From: Gulosibacter massiliensis
GTDB lineage: Bacteria; Actinomycetota; Actinomycetes; Actinomycetales; Microbacteriaceae
Direction: 5' to 3'
Assembly: GCA_943325745.2 (NCBI GenBank)
Contig: CALPQP020000014.1
Coordinates: forward strand, 1-11,369
DNA length: 11,369 nt
Under the pieces are notes generated by a model. That model made no database searches. It saw only the letters and a list, made by a program, of their open reading frames with translations, and was not told the origin of the DNA. The stretch's first letter is position 1. Every line of letters starts with the position of its first letter. Shown piece after piece: positions 1 to 6,532 of this stretch. The position numbers were made by a program, and so were the translations under genes.

Positions 1-206
1 AATTCCGCGATCGCGTCGGCGACCGCATCGCGCTCGTGACGCACGACGGCAACGGTGTGTGCGGGGTGAAGAGCGGCGACCGCCGACAACACGTGTCCGA
101 TCATCGGAACACCCGCGATGGGGTGCAAAACCTTGGCCGTGGCGGATTTCATCCGCGTTCCCTCACCGGCGGCGAGAATCACCACAGCGAGAGAAGCATC
201 GGTCAT
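1..206 (-). CDS. glmU: Bifunctional GlmU, N-terminal end (partial)
   Basis: This is the first 68 residues of a minus-strand gene whose remainder lies beyond the left edge. The start is ATG at 206-204. Residues about 11-30 carry the nucleotidyltransferase signature LAAGEGTRM followed by [11 protein letters not shown], the UDP-sugar pyrophosphorylase motif of GlmU. GlmU is a cytoplasmic enzyme that acetylates glucosamine-1-phosphate and couples it to UTP, giving UDP-GlcNAc for peptidoglycan; only the uridylyltransferase start is visible here. There is no Shine-Dalgarno sequence, but a -10-like CAGAAT lies exactly six bases upstream, so the mRNA may be leaderless. A generic sugar-phosphate nucleotidyltransferase is the alternative, but the KVLH form and the proximity to tRNA-Gln and to ispE/rsmA favour GlmU. 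Confidence 0.93.
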   Translation of the reverse strand, partial: MTDASLAVVILAAGEGTRMKSATAKVLHPIAGVPMIGHVLSAVAALHPAHTVAVVRHERDAVADAIAE

Positions 207-218
207 GTGACCATTCTG
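207..218 (-). promoter_or_regulatory. Candidate leaderless promoter of glmU
   Basis: On the minus strand CAGAAT (218-213) is followed by six bases and then the glmU ATG. This is the spacing expected if transcription begins at or next to the start codon. The hexamer fits the actinobacterial TANNNT -10 except at its first base. No recognisable -35 is seen; that region falls in the inverted repeat at 227-256. Inferred from pattern only. Confidence 0.4.
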
Positions 219-226
219 GCACTAGG

Positions 227-256
227 CACTCGGCGCGCCCGCCGAAGCGCCGAGTG
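227..256. repeat. Perfect 10-bp inverted repeat between glmU and tRNA-Gln
   Basis: CACTCGGCGC (227-236) and GCGCCGAGTG (247-256) are exact reverse complements separated by 10 bases. The repeat lies in the divergent gap between glmU and the tRNA gene. There is no T-run on either side, and both neighbours point away from it, so a terminator role is unlikely. It overlaps the expected -35 regions of both candidate promoters, so an operator is possible. It could also be a remnant repeat. The function is unknown. Confidence 0.6.
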
Positions 257-276
257 TCGCCGAAAATCGGGCAGAA

Positions 277-282
277 TAGGAT
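277..282 (+). promoter_or_regulatory. Candidate -10 element for tRNA-Gln
   Basis: TAGGAT fits the TANNNT -10 pattern and lies 15 bases before the mature tRNA 5' end, which leaves a short precursor leader. The expected -35 position (about 254-259) has no good TTGACA match and touches the right arm of the inverted repeat at 227-256. Weak call. Confidence 0.3.
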
Positions 283-297
283 TGCCCTTCGTGGCGG

Positions 298-369
298 TCC
301 GCCTTAGTGTAATGGCAGCACGGCATCCTTTGGAGATGTTCGGTCTAGGTTCGAATCCTGGAGGCGGAG
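298..369 (+). tRNA. tRNA-Gln (anticodon UUG)
   Basis: A full cloverleaf can be folded by eye. The acceptor stem TCCGCCT (298-304) pairs perfectly with AGGCGGA (362-368), with discriminator G at 369. The anticodon stem GCATC (323-327) pairs with GATGT (335-339), with one G-U pair. The 7-base loop CTTTGGA places anticodon TTG at 330-332. The T-arm has the loop TTCGAAT closed by CTAGG and CCTGG. The 3' CCA is not encoded, so it must be added after transcription. UUG reads CAA, and CAG by wobble, for glutamine. The gene points the same way as the pst operon, 109 bp ahead of pstS. No clear terminator is seen after it, so some readthrough toward pstS is possible. Confidence 0.95.
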
Positions 370-399
370 CGAAATATATGTCCTTAGAAGTAGCGTGAT

Positions 400-421
400 G
401 TTAACCCTCCGTTCACATCGG
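400..421 (+). promoter_or_regulatory. Putative PHO box upstream of pstS
   Basis: Two adjacent 11-nt units, GTTAACCCTCC (400-410) and GTTCACATCGG (411-421), share the GTTnAC core in exact tandem. Established knowledge: the phosphate-starvation response regulator PhoP of Streptomyces binds 11-nt direct repeats of GTTCACC type, and the mycobacterial counterpart RegX3 recognises related sequences. The position 58 bp before the pstS start suits activation of the operon at low phosphate. Two further GTTCG words (426-430 and 436-440) are not in the same 11-nt phase. No regulator gene is in this window. Confidence 0.65.
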
Positions 422-432
422 TCTTGTTCGAT

Positions 433-462
433 GGGGTTCGTTGGAAAAATTCAACAAACCCC
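433..462 (+). other. Hairpin in the presumed pstS leader
   Basis: GGGGTT (433-438) pairs with AACCCC (457-462) and GTTG (440-443) with CAAC (452-455), with a single C-A mismatch at 439/456 and an A-rich loop. The stem ends five bases before the ribosome-binding site of pstS. There is no U-run after the stem; A-rich sequence and the ribosome-binding site follow, so it is not a typical terminator. It could stabilise the mRNA, affect pstS translation, or be a DNA-level operator next to the PHO box. Confidence 0.5.
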
Positions 463-467
463 AAATG

Positions 468-473
468 AAAGGA
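468..473 (+). promoter_or_regulatory. Ribosome-binding site of pstS
   Basis: AAAGGA lies five bases before GTG 479. It decides the start in favour of GTG over the upstream in-frame ATG at 395, which has no such site. Confidence 0.75.
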
Positions 474-478
474 AAATT

Positions 479-1411
479 GTGAAAGCAATTTCTCTCGCTG
501 GATTCGCCGCTACCGCGGCAGTCGCAGCCCTCGTACTCACCGGTTGCGGTGGTCAAGATGTCGACACGACGAACGTTGTCGCCGATGGATCGTCGACCGT
601 GGCCCCCCTCACCGAAGCGGCTGCCACTCTCTTCCGCGACGCTTCCCCCGAAATCAACGTCACCGTCGCAACCTCGGGTACCGGCGGTGGATTCGAGAAG
701 TTCTGTGCAGGTGAAACCGACCTGTCGAACGCATCGCGTCCCATCAAGGAAGAAGAAGCCGCAATCTGCGCCGAAGCCGGTATCGAGTTCACCGAAATCG
801 TCGTCGCCAACGATGGCCTCGCCGTTGTTGTCCCCGTCGGAAATACCTTCGCACAGTGCCTCACGGTCGAACAGCTGAACATCATCTGGGGACCCGACGC
901 CGAAGGCACCATCACCTCGTGGAACCAGGTTGACAAGTCATTCCCCGATGTTGAGCTCGCACTGTTCGGCCCCGGAACCGACTCGGGAACGTTCGACTAC
1001 TTCACCGGTGCAATCAACGGTGAAGAAGGCGCAATCCGCACCGACTACAGCCCCTCGGAAGACGACAACGTCCTCGTCCAGGGAATCTCGGGTGCTGAAG
1101 GTGGCCTCGGCTTCTTCGGCCTCTCGTACGTCAACGCAAACGCTGACCTCGTTCGCTCGGTTGAGGTTGATGGTGGCGCAGGCTGTGTCGGCGCTTCCGA
1201 AGCAACCGTCCAAGACGGCAGCTACACGCCCCTCGGACGCCCGCTCTTTGTCTACGTGAAGAACACCTCGTACATGGAGAAGGCACAGGTCAAGAGCTTT
1301 GTTGACTTCTACATGGAAAACCAGGCCGAAGTTGCCGCTCTCGCAACCTTCATCCCGCTGACCGCCGACCAGGCTGCAGTTGCGGCTGAAGAGCTCGCCT
1401 CAATCGGCTAA
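479..1411 (+). CDS. pstS: Phosphate ABC transporter substrate-binding lipoprotein PstS
   Basis: This 310-residue extracellular phosphate-binding lipoprotein delivers phosphate to PstCA. GTG 479 is chosen because it has a ribosome-binding site (468-473) and directly yields a lipoprotein signal peptide: MKAI, a hydrophobic stretch, then lipobox LTGC with acylated Cys23. The frame is open up to ATG 395, but that extension would run through the putative PHO box and bury the signal. Phosphate-binding loops typical of PstS are present: DGSSTV (36-41), SGTGGGFEKF (66-75) followed by DLSNASRPI (81-89), and GTDSGTFDYF (166-175). Its maturation would require lipoprotein signal peptidase, encoded later at 6023. 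It is first in the pstSCAB order and presumably induced by phosphate starvation. The gene is complete with no missing key motif. Confidence 0.95.
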   Translation: MKAISLAGFAATAAVAALVLTGCGGQDVDTTNVVADGSSTVAPLTEAAATLFRDASPEINVTVATSGTGGGFEKFCAGETDLSNASRPIKEEEAAICAEAGIEFTEIVVANDGLAVVVPVGNTFAQCLTVEQLNIIWGPDAEGTITSWNQVDKSFPDVELALFGPGTDSGTFDYFTGAINGEEGAIRTDYSPSEDDNVLVQGISGAEGGLGFFGLSYVNANADLVRSVEVDGGAGCVGASEATVQDGSYTPLGRPLFVYVKNTSYMEKAQVKSFVDFYMENQAEVAALATFIPLTADQAAVAAEELASIG

Positions 1412-1425
1412 GCACCACCAATAAC

Positions 1426-2379
1426 ATGAGCACAATGTCAACCCCGGCTGGTTTGCCCGTTCGTGGCAACCCGTCGGGGTTGACATCTCTCACCACAAAG
1501 CCACGACCAGGTGAACGAGCGATTCTCGGGTCTTTCCGAATCGCTGCATTTCTCACGGTGCTCATCACCGCCGCAATCCTCATCGCGCTGGCGGTTCCGT
1601 CTATTTCATTCTTTGCGCAGATCCCCGTCGTCGACTTCCTCTTTGGAACTCGATGGGCGCCCCGGTTTGCCGACTCTTCGTTCGGGGTCCTGCCACTCGT
1701 GACCGCAACCGCGTGGACAACCGCAATTGCGCTAGCCGTCGCGGTTCCGTTCGGGTTGGGTGCGGCGATTTACCTCTCTGAGTACGCTCATCCTCGCACG
1801 CGTCGCGTTCTGAAACCGATCCTCGAAGTCCTGGCCGGAATCCCCACCGTCGTTTACGGCTACTTCGCCCTCATTTTCGTGCAGACCGTCGTATTCCGCG
1901 AATGGCTGCAACTTCCCACCGAATCGTTCAGTGTTCTCGCGGCCGGTGTTGTGATGGGCGTCATGATCATTCCCACCATCGCCTCCATCAGCGAAGACGC
2001 GATGAGTGCCGTTCCGGTGGCGATGCGACAAGGGTCAGCAGCGCTCGGCGCCAACAAGATGCAGACCACGATTCGTGTTGTATTTCCCGCGGCACTGTCC
2101 GGCATCATCGCCGCCGTCGTTCTCGGGGTTTCTCGTGCCATTGGTGAAACCATGATTGTTGCAATCGCCGCCGGACAACAGGCCCGAATAGTTGGCAGCC
2201 CGCTCGAACAAGGACAGACGATGACCGGATTCATCGCGAACGCCGCTCTCGGAGACAGTCGGGTGGGATCGCTCGAATACGACACGCTCTACGCCGTGGG
2301 ATTGTTGTTGTTTGCTATCACGCTGTTGATGAACTGGATTTCCATCGCACTCGTTCGTCGATTCCGAGAGGCGTACTGA
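1426..2379 (+). CDS. pstC: Phosphate ABC transporter permease PstC
   Basis: This 317-residue inner-membrane permease pairs with PstA to form the phosphate channel. A polar N-terminal tail of about 35 residues precedes the first membrane segment (about 37-63), and further segments fit the six-helix MetI-like permease fold. Family motifs are ILEVLAGIPTVVYG (132-145) and the EAA loop beginning EDAMSAVP, which contacts the ATPase PstB, followed by SRAIGETM. It starts 14 bases after the pstS stop. ATG 1426 has no evident Shine-Dalgarno sequence, and ATG 1435 three codons on is an equally possible start. The 4-bp gap to pstA supports co-transcription. PstC rather than PstA is assigned by position and by the SRAIGETM form. 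Confidence 0.95.
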   Translation: MSTMSTPAGLPVRGNPSGLTSLTTKPRPGERAILGSFRIAAFLTVLITAAILIALAVPSISFFAQIPVVDFLFGTRWAPRFADSSFGVLPLVTATAWTTAIALAVAVPFGLGAAIYLSEYAHPRTRRVLKPILEVLAGIPTVVYGYFALIFVQTVVFREWLQLPTESFSVLAAGVVMGVMIIPTIASISEDAMSAVPVAMRQGSAALGANKMQTTIRVVFPAALSGIIAAVVLGVSRAIGETMIVAIAAGQQARIVGSPLEQGQTMTGFIANAALGDSRVGSLEYDTLYAVGLLLFAITLLMNWISIALVRRFREAY

Positions 2380-2383
2380 GCCC

Positions 2384-3277
2384 ATGACATCGCCTTCCCC
2401 GTCGAATTCATTACGCGGCCGAGTCCGCGGAGGAGACACGAGTCCGCTTTCGATGGCTTTCTTGTTTCTATTGTGGTTCAGTGTGTTTTTCGCTTTCGTG
2501 TTCCTCCTGACCCTCATCGTGACCACCTGGATAGACGGGGCTGAGAGGCTCGACTTGAGGATGTTCACCGAGTTCCCTTCCTCGGCCCCCGAAGATGCTG
2601 GCGCGCGACCCGCGATTTTGGGATCGCTGATGGTCATTTCGGTCACCGCACTGTTTACCCTTCCGTTGGGAATTGCTGCCGGAATTCACCTGGAAGAGTT
2701 TGCGAACAGGCGAAACTGGTTCAACCGCGCCGTCGAACTCAACGTGCAAAACCTCGCCGCAGTCCCCTCAATTGTTTACGGACTGTTGACCCTCGGTGCG
2801 ATGACCGCAATGGGCGTTCGCGACAAAAACATCGTGATTGCCGGCGCGCTGGCACTGAGTTTGCTGATTCTGCCCGTCGTCATCATTGTCACGCGCGAAT
2901 CACTCCGTGCAGTGCCCCTCGAGATTCGCGAGGGCTCTTTGGCGCTCGGTGCTACCCCCCTACAGACTCTTTTCCGCCAAACATTGCCGTCTGCAGTTCC
3001 CGGAATCGCGACGGGGTCAATTTTGGCGCTCTCTCGTGCCCTCGGAGAGGCCGCTCCGCTTCTCATCCTCGGCGCGCTCGTGTTCGTCTCTTTCGACCCA
3101 AACGGCTTGTTCTCAGGGTATACAACCCTGCCCATCCAGATCTTCAACTGGACTGGCCGACCCCAGGAAGAGTTCCACGTGCTTGCCGCCGCGACGTCCA
3201 TTGTGCTCCTCGGGTTGCTCCTCGCCATGAATTCCATCGCCATCACCATCCGTAATCGATTCCAGCAGCGCTGGTAA
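2384..3277 (+). CDS. pstA: Phosphate ABC transporter permease PstA
   Basis: This is the second membrane permease of the phosphate importer, 297 residues. A short basic N-terminal tail leads into a strongly hydrophobic segment at about 24-48. Family motifs include [14 protein letters not shown], the EAA loop beginning [13 protein letters not shown] and continuing LALGAT, then [12 protein letters not shown] and [10 protein letters not shown] near the C-terminus. All are typical of PstA. The ATG lies four bases after the pstC stop, with only a weak purine-rich stretch (GAGAGG) upstream inside the end of pstC, so translation is probably coupled. No truncation is seen. Confidence 0.95.
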   Translation: MTSPSPSNSLRGRVRGGDTSPLSMAFLFLLWFSVFFAFVFLLTLIVTTWIDGAERLDLRMFTEFPSSAPEDAGARPAILGSLMVISVTALFTLPLGIAAGIHLEEFANRRNWFNRAVELNVQNLAAVPSIVYGLLTLGAMTAMGVRDKNIVIAGALALSLLILPVVIIVTRESLRAVPLEIREGSLALGATPLQTLFRQTLPSAVPGIATGSILALSRALGEAAPLLILGALVFVSFDPNGLFSGYTTLPIQIFNWTGRPQEEFHVLAAATSIVLLGLLLAMNSIAITIRNRFQQRW

Positions 3278-3288
3278 AGAAAGACACC

Positions 3289-4179
3289 ATGGCCACGAAC
3301 AACGACAAAAAGTCAAACCAGGATTCCGGCGCGAAAAAAGACGCCGAGGCGAAGGTCCGCATCGTTACAGCCGACCACGGTCCCGTCTCGGAAGTGGTAC
3401 TTCCCGCACTCGAATGCCAAGACGTCGACGTTTTCTATGGCAGTTTCCGCGCGGTTTCAGACGTCAACATGTCTTTTGGTACAAACGAAATCACCGCTCT
3501 TATCGGTCCTTCCGGATGTGGAAAGTCAACGCTGTTGCGATCGCTCAACCGCATGAACGACCTCGTTGATGGCGCTCGCGTGACCGGTTCCGTGACGTTC
3601 CACGGAGAAAACATTTACGCCCCCGAAGTCGACGCCATCGAAGTCCGACGACGAATCGGGATGGTATTCCAAAAACCCAACCCATTCCCGAAGTCGATTT
3701 ACGACAACGTGGCCTACGGCCCTCGTGTGATTGGCATGAAGCCCGCCAGCATGGACGACCTGGTCGAAGAAGCGCTGACCCAGGCCGCTCTGTGGGACGA
3801 AGTTAAAGACAAGCTGAAGCAGACCGCATTCGGTCTGTCTGGTGGTCAGCAACAGCGGCTGTGTATCGCCCGAACCATCGCCGTCAAACCCGACATCATC
3901 CTCATGGACGAGCCCTGCTCGGCGCTTGACCCCATCGCCACCAAGCGCATCGAAGACTTGATGTTGGAACTGACGAAGGACTACACAATCGTCATCGTCA
4001 CTCACAACATGCAGCAGGCCGCCCGGGTCGCAGACCGCACTGCATTTTTCACCGCGCTGCCCGACGAAACAACCGGAAATCGCACTGGCGTCTTGGTTGA
4101 ATTCGACCGGACCTCAGAAATCTTCACCAACCCCAAAGATGTTCGCACCGAGGATTACATCTCAGGGCGTTTCGGGTAG
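3289..4179 (+). CDS. pstB: Phosphate ABC transporter ATP-binding protein PstB
   Basis: This 296-residue cytoplasmic ATPase powers phosphate import. Walker [10 protein letters not shown] is at 73-81, the Q-loop at Q128 (FQKPNPFP), the signature LSGGQQQR at 183-190, Walker B IILMDEP at 203-209 and the switch histidine H239 (VTHNM). The C-terminus SGRFG is the usual PstB ending. The conserved domain begins only at about residue 40. The first 36-40 residues are a charged, Lys/Asp-rich extension, making the protein longer than the usual roughly 250-260 residues. ATG 3289 has AAGAAAG upstream (3277-3283); GTG at codon 36 is a possible internal start without a clear site. No phoU follows. The gene ends facing the ABC-F gene 24 bp away, with no convincing terminator between them. 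Confidence 0.96.
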   Translation: MATNNDKKSNQDSGAKKDAEAKVRIVTADHGPVSEVVLPALECQDVDVFYGSFRAVSDVNMSFGTNEITALIGPSGCGKSTLLRSLNRMNDLVDGARVTGSVTFHGENIYAPEVDAIEVRRRIGMVFQKPNPFPKSIYDNVAYGPRVIGMKPASMDDLVEEALTQAALWDEVKDKLKQTAFGLSGGQQQRLCIARTIAVKPDIILMDEPCSALDPIATKRIEDLMLELTKDYTIVIVTHNMQQAARVADRTAFFTALPDETTGNRTGVLVEFDRTSEIFTNPKDVRTEDYISGRFG

Positions 4180-4203
4180 TCGCAACGAGCAACGCTCTAG
4201 ACG

Positions 4204-5982
4204 TTATCGTCCAAGTTTTTCGGCGACGTCCAACCACCGAAGTTCCAGCGCGTCGAGGTTCGTGGTCGCCGTTCCGAGCTCGCTGCTGATTTTGGCAAGA
4301 CCCTCGTAATCGCTTTGGTCGTGCGTCGCCAATTGCACGTGAAACTTGTCGATTGAGGCCTTGAGGTTCTGAATCTGACGGTCGAGTGACTTGAATTCTT
4401 TATCGAGCGCGTGTCGCTCGGCTCCGCTCAGGTCGGTCGACTTCGGGGCGGTCTTGGCGGGTGCCGCCGACATCGGGGTAACGGGACGCGCATCCAAACG
4501 CAAGTATTCGTCGACACCCCCCGGAAGGTGCCGAAGGTGCTTTCCGATGACCGCGTACTGCTGGTCGGTCACGCGCTCGAGCAGGTACCGGTCGTGAGAG
4601 ACGACAATCAGTGTTCCCGGCCACGAGTCGAGCACATCCTCGAGCGCCGCGAGCATGTCGGTGTCGAGGTCGTTCGTCGGTTCGTCGAGAAGCAACACAT
4701 TGGGTTCGTCGAGAAGGATTAGCAAAATCTGCAGACGGCGCTTTTGCCCACCGGACAGGTCTTTGACGGGGGTTTGAATGTGAGCGCTGGAAAACCCCAG
4801 ACGTTCGAGCAATTGCCCCGGTGTCAATTCGATTCCACCCGCGTTGTACGTCGTCTTGAACCCGGCAATAACCGCACTCACTCGGTCGTTCATGTACTGC
4901 TCGAGCCCCTCGAGGCGCTGATCGAGCCGGCGCAGTTTGACCGTCTTGCCCGTTTTCACGCGACCGCTCGTCGGGTGCAGGCTCTCGTCGATCAACCCGA
5001 GGAGGGTCGATTTACCGGCACCGTTTCGGCCCAAGATTCCGGTGCGCTCGCCGGGCGCGATGCGCCACTCGACGTCCTCGAGAATGACGTTGTCACCAAA
5101 CGCGAACCCTGCGTCGAGCAGATCGACGACGTCCTTACCCAGACGCTGTGTTGCCAACTTGGACAGCTCGACGCGATCGCGGGGCGGCGGCACGTCCGCA
5201 ATCAGCGCGGTCGCAGCATCGATGCGGAACTTCGGCTTGGTCGTCCGAGCGGGGGCGCCGCGACGGAGCCACGCGAGTTCCTTGCGTAAGAGGTTCTGGC
5301 GACGCTCCTCGCTCGACGCCGATTGGCGCTGACGCTCGACGCGCTGCAAAATGTAGGCCGCGTATCCGCCCTCGAACTTGTCGACGATTCCGTCGTGGAC
5401 CTCCCACGTGTCGGTCGAAATCGCATCGAGGAACCACCGGTCGTGCGTGACGACAACGAGAGCGCCGGTTCCGGTCGGCCAGCGGCGAATCAGATGTTCA
5501 GCCAGCCAGTTGACCCCGGACACATCGAGGTGGTTGGTCGGCTCGTCAAGAAGCAGTACGTCCCACTCGCCGACGAGAAGGCGGGCGAGGCCGACGCGCC
5601 GACGCTGGCCGCCCGAAAGGTCTCCGATTCGGGAGGCGACATCGACGTCACCGAGCAACCCCGAGAGCACGTCGCGAATCGCGGGCGATGATGCCCACTC
5701 GTGCTCGGGGCCTTCCCCGACCACCACGTTCCCGACCGTCTCGTCTTCGCGGAAGTGGTCGTCCTGCGTCAACATCCCGACCTGAATGCCACCGCGCATC
5801 GTGACCCGACCGGAATCAGGGGTCAGCGAACCTCCGATGACCGACATGAGTGTCGACTTGCCGTCACCATTGCGACCGACGACGCCGATGCGGTCTCCCG
5901 CGTGAATTCCAATCGTGAGGTTGTCCAACACGACCCGGTTCGGGTACTCGTGGGAAACGCCTTCTAATCCGACCAGGTTCAC
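4204..5982 (-). CDS. uup: ABC-F family ATPase, Uup-like
   Basis: This 592-residue cytoplasmic protein has two ABC ATPase domains and no membrane segment, the hallmark of ABC-F proteins that act on the ribosome. Domain 1 has Walker A GRNGDGKST (36-44), signature LSGGQRRR (122-129) and LLLDEPTNHLD (143-153). Domain 2 has Walker A GRNGAGKST (318-326), signature LSGGQKRR (409-416) and LLLDEPTNDLD (430-440). The linker contains ELAWLRRG then ARTTKPK (235-251), a Uup-type feature. A charged heptad-like tail from about residue 520 fits the Uup C-terminal coiled coil. Uup is linked to ribosome function and to precise transposon excision in E. coli; the role in this organism is inferred. The start is GTG 5982 with a leaderless-type promoter. 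EttA or an antibiotic-resistance ABC-F are less likely because of the linker and the coiled-coil tail. Confidence 0.88.
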   Translation of the reverse strand: MNLVGLEGVSHEYPNRVVLDNLTIGIHAGDRIGVVGRNGDGKSTLMSVIGGSLTPDSGRVTMRGGIQVGMLTQDDHFREDETVGNVVVGEGPEHEWASSPAIRDVLSGLLGDVDVASRIGDLSGGQRRRVGLARLLVGEWDVLLLDEPTNHLDVSGVNWLAEHLIRRWPTGTGALVVVTHDRWFLDAISTDTWEVHDGIVDKFEGGYAAYILQRVERQRQSASSEERRQNLLRKELAWLRRGAPARTTKPKFRIDAATALIADVPPPRDRVELSKLATQRLGKDVVDLLDAGFAFGDNVILEDVEWRIAPGERTGILGRNGAGKSTLLGLIDESLHPTSGRVKTGKTVKLRRLDQRLEGLEQYMNDRVSAVIAGFKTTYNAGGIELTPGQLLERLGFSSAHIQTPVKDLSGGQKRRLQILLILLDEPNVLLLDEPTNDLDTDMLAALEDVLDSWPGTLIVVSHDRYLLERVTDQQYAVIGKHLRHLPGGVDEYLRLDARPVTPMSAAPAKTAPKSTDLSGAERHALDKEFKSLDRQIQNLKASIDKFHVQLATHDQSDYEGLAKISSELGTATTNLDALELRWLDVAEKLGR

Positions 5983-5994
5983 TTCGTCAGTTTA
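5983..5994 (-). promoter_or_regulatory. Candidate leaderless promoter of the ABC-F gene
   Basis: On the minus strand TAAACT (5994-5989) matches TANNNT and is followed by exactly six bases before GTG 5982. There is no Shine-Dalgarno sequence in the gap. No clear -35 is seen. The whole divergent gap to lspA is only 40 bp. Confidence 0.5.
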
Positions 5995-6010
5995 GACAGG
6001 TAAATCTTGC

Positions 6011-6016
6011 GAGAAT
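6011..6016 (+). promoter_or_regulatory. Candidate -10 element of lspA
   Basis: GAGAAT lies six bases ahead of GTG 6023. The string AGAATGGT recurs at the same place before glmU, where it also precedes the start codon and an ACC codon soon follows. The first base deviates from TANNNT, and no -35 is visible. GAGA could alternatively act as a weak ribosome-binding site. Confidence 0.35.
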
Positions 6017-6022
6017 GGTGGT

Positions 6023-6532
6023 GTGACCCGCCGCTCCCTCACCGTTCTCACCTTTTCGCTCGCCGCGTTCTGGATTGCCCTCGATCAACTTACGAAACTG
6101 TGGGCCGAAACAGCACTTGTCGGGCAACCGCGGACCCCAATTCTCGGCGGTTGGTTTGGGCTCGTCCTCGTGTACAACCCCGGTGCCGCCTTCGGATTGG
6201 GCACGGGATTCATTTGGGTCTTGACCGTGATTGCGGGCGTCACCGCCGTCGTGCTCGTCGTCGTCGCGCTTCGCACCCAGAATCTGTTATGGTCACTGGC
6301 CGTCGGTTCAATGCTCGGCGGAGCCGTCTCGCACTTCTTCGACCGGCTACTTCGCGGCGACACTCTCGGCTCCGGGAAAATCGTTGACTTCATCGACTAC
6401 GGCGGATTCTTTGTCGGCAACGTCGCCGACATCGCACTGGTCGGTGCCGCCATCGGGTCTGTGTTGATGAGCTTCTTTGGGGTACCGTTCAGCTCACCCG
6501 AGCGCCCAAAGCCGGCGCCGACACAGAAATAG
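6023..6532 (+). CDS. lspA: Lipoprotein signal peptidase (signal peptidase II)
   Basis: This 169-residue membrane aspartyl protease cleaves the signal peptide of diacylated prolipoproteins such as PstS. Four hydrophobic segments are visible. Family motifs are DQLTKLW (21-27), VYNPGAAFGLG (50-60), IVDFIDY (120-126) with catalytic Asp122, and VGNVADIAL (131-139) with catalytic Asp136. The position normally read G-N in the GNxxDR motif is Ser103-His104 here (SHFFDR), a departure from most LspA proteins I know. A Pro-rich tail (about 157-169) runs into the 3' end of ispE on the other strand, a 44-bp convergent overlap. lspA more often lies near ileS or rluD, so this placement is unusual. The start is GTG 6023. 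Confidence 0.92.
   Translation: MTRRSLTVLTFSLAAFWIALDQLTKLWAETALVGQPRTPILGGWFGLVLVYNPGAAFGLGTGFIWVLTVIAGVTAVVLVVVALRTQNLLWSLAVGSMLGGAVSHFFDRLLRGDTLGSGKIVDFIDYGGFFVGNVADIALVGAAIGSVLMSFFGVPFSSPERPKPAPTQK

Noticed and set aside
36..398. Plus-strand open frame from glmU through the tRNA
   Set aside because: It reads antisense through glmU and then through the tRNA-Gln gene, so it is not a gene.
395..478. Upstream extension of pstS to ATG 395
   Set aside because: It would run through the putative PHO box and hairpin, lacks a ribosome-binding site and would bury the lipoprotein signal peptide. GTG 479 has AAAGGA and gives a proper signal.
2035..2646. Minus-strand open frame across pstC-pstA
   Set aside because: It is antisense to conserved permease sequence. 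The composition is hydrophilic and repetitive in the way expected of a complement frame.
4180..4211. Possible bidirectional terminator between pstB and the ABC-F gene
   Set aside because: Only 4-bp dyads (GAGC/GCTC and GACG/CGTC) without T-runs are present, too weak to call.
4728..4737. CTGCAGAC within the ABC-F gene as another copy of the intergenic repeat
   Set aside because: It matches only eight to nine bases around the palindromic CTGCAG and lies in conserved coding sequence, so it is chance. The same holds for CTGCAGGAA near 10550 in metG.
4744..5289. Long plus-strand open frame opposite the ABC-F gene
   Set aside because: It lies wholly inside the ABC-F coding region, which has complete motifs in both ATPase domains. 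The plus-strand product has no recognisable motif and reflects codon bias of the real gene.
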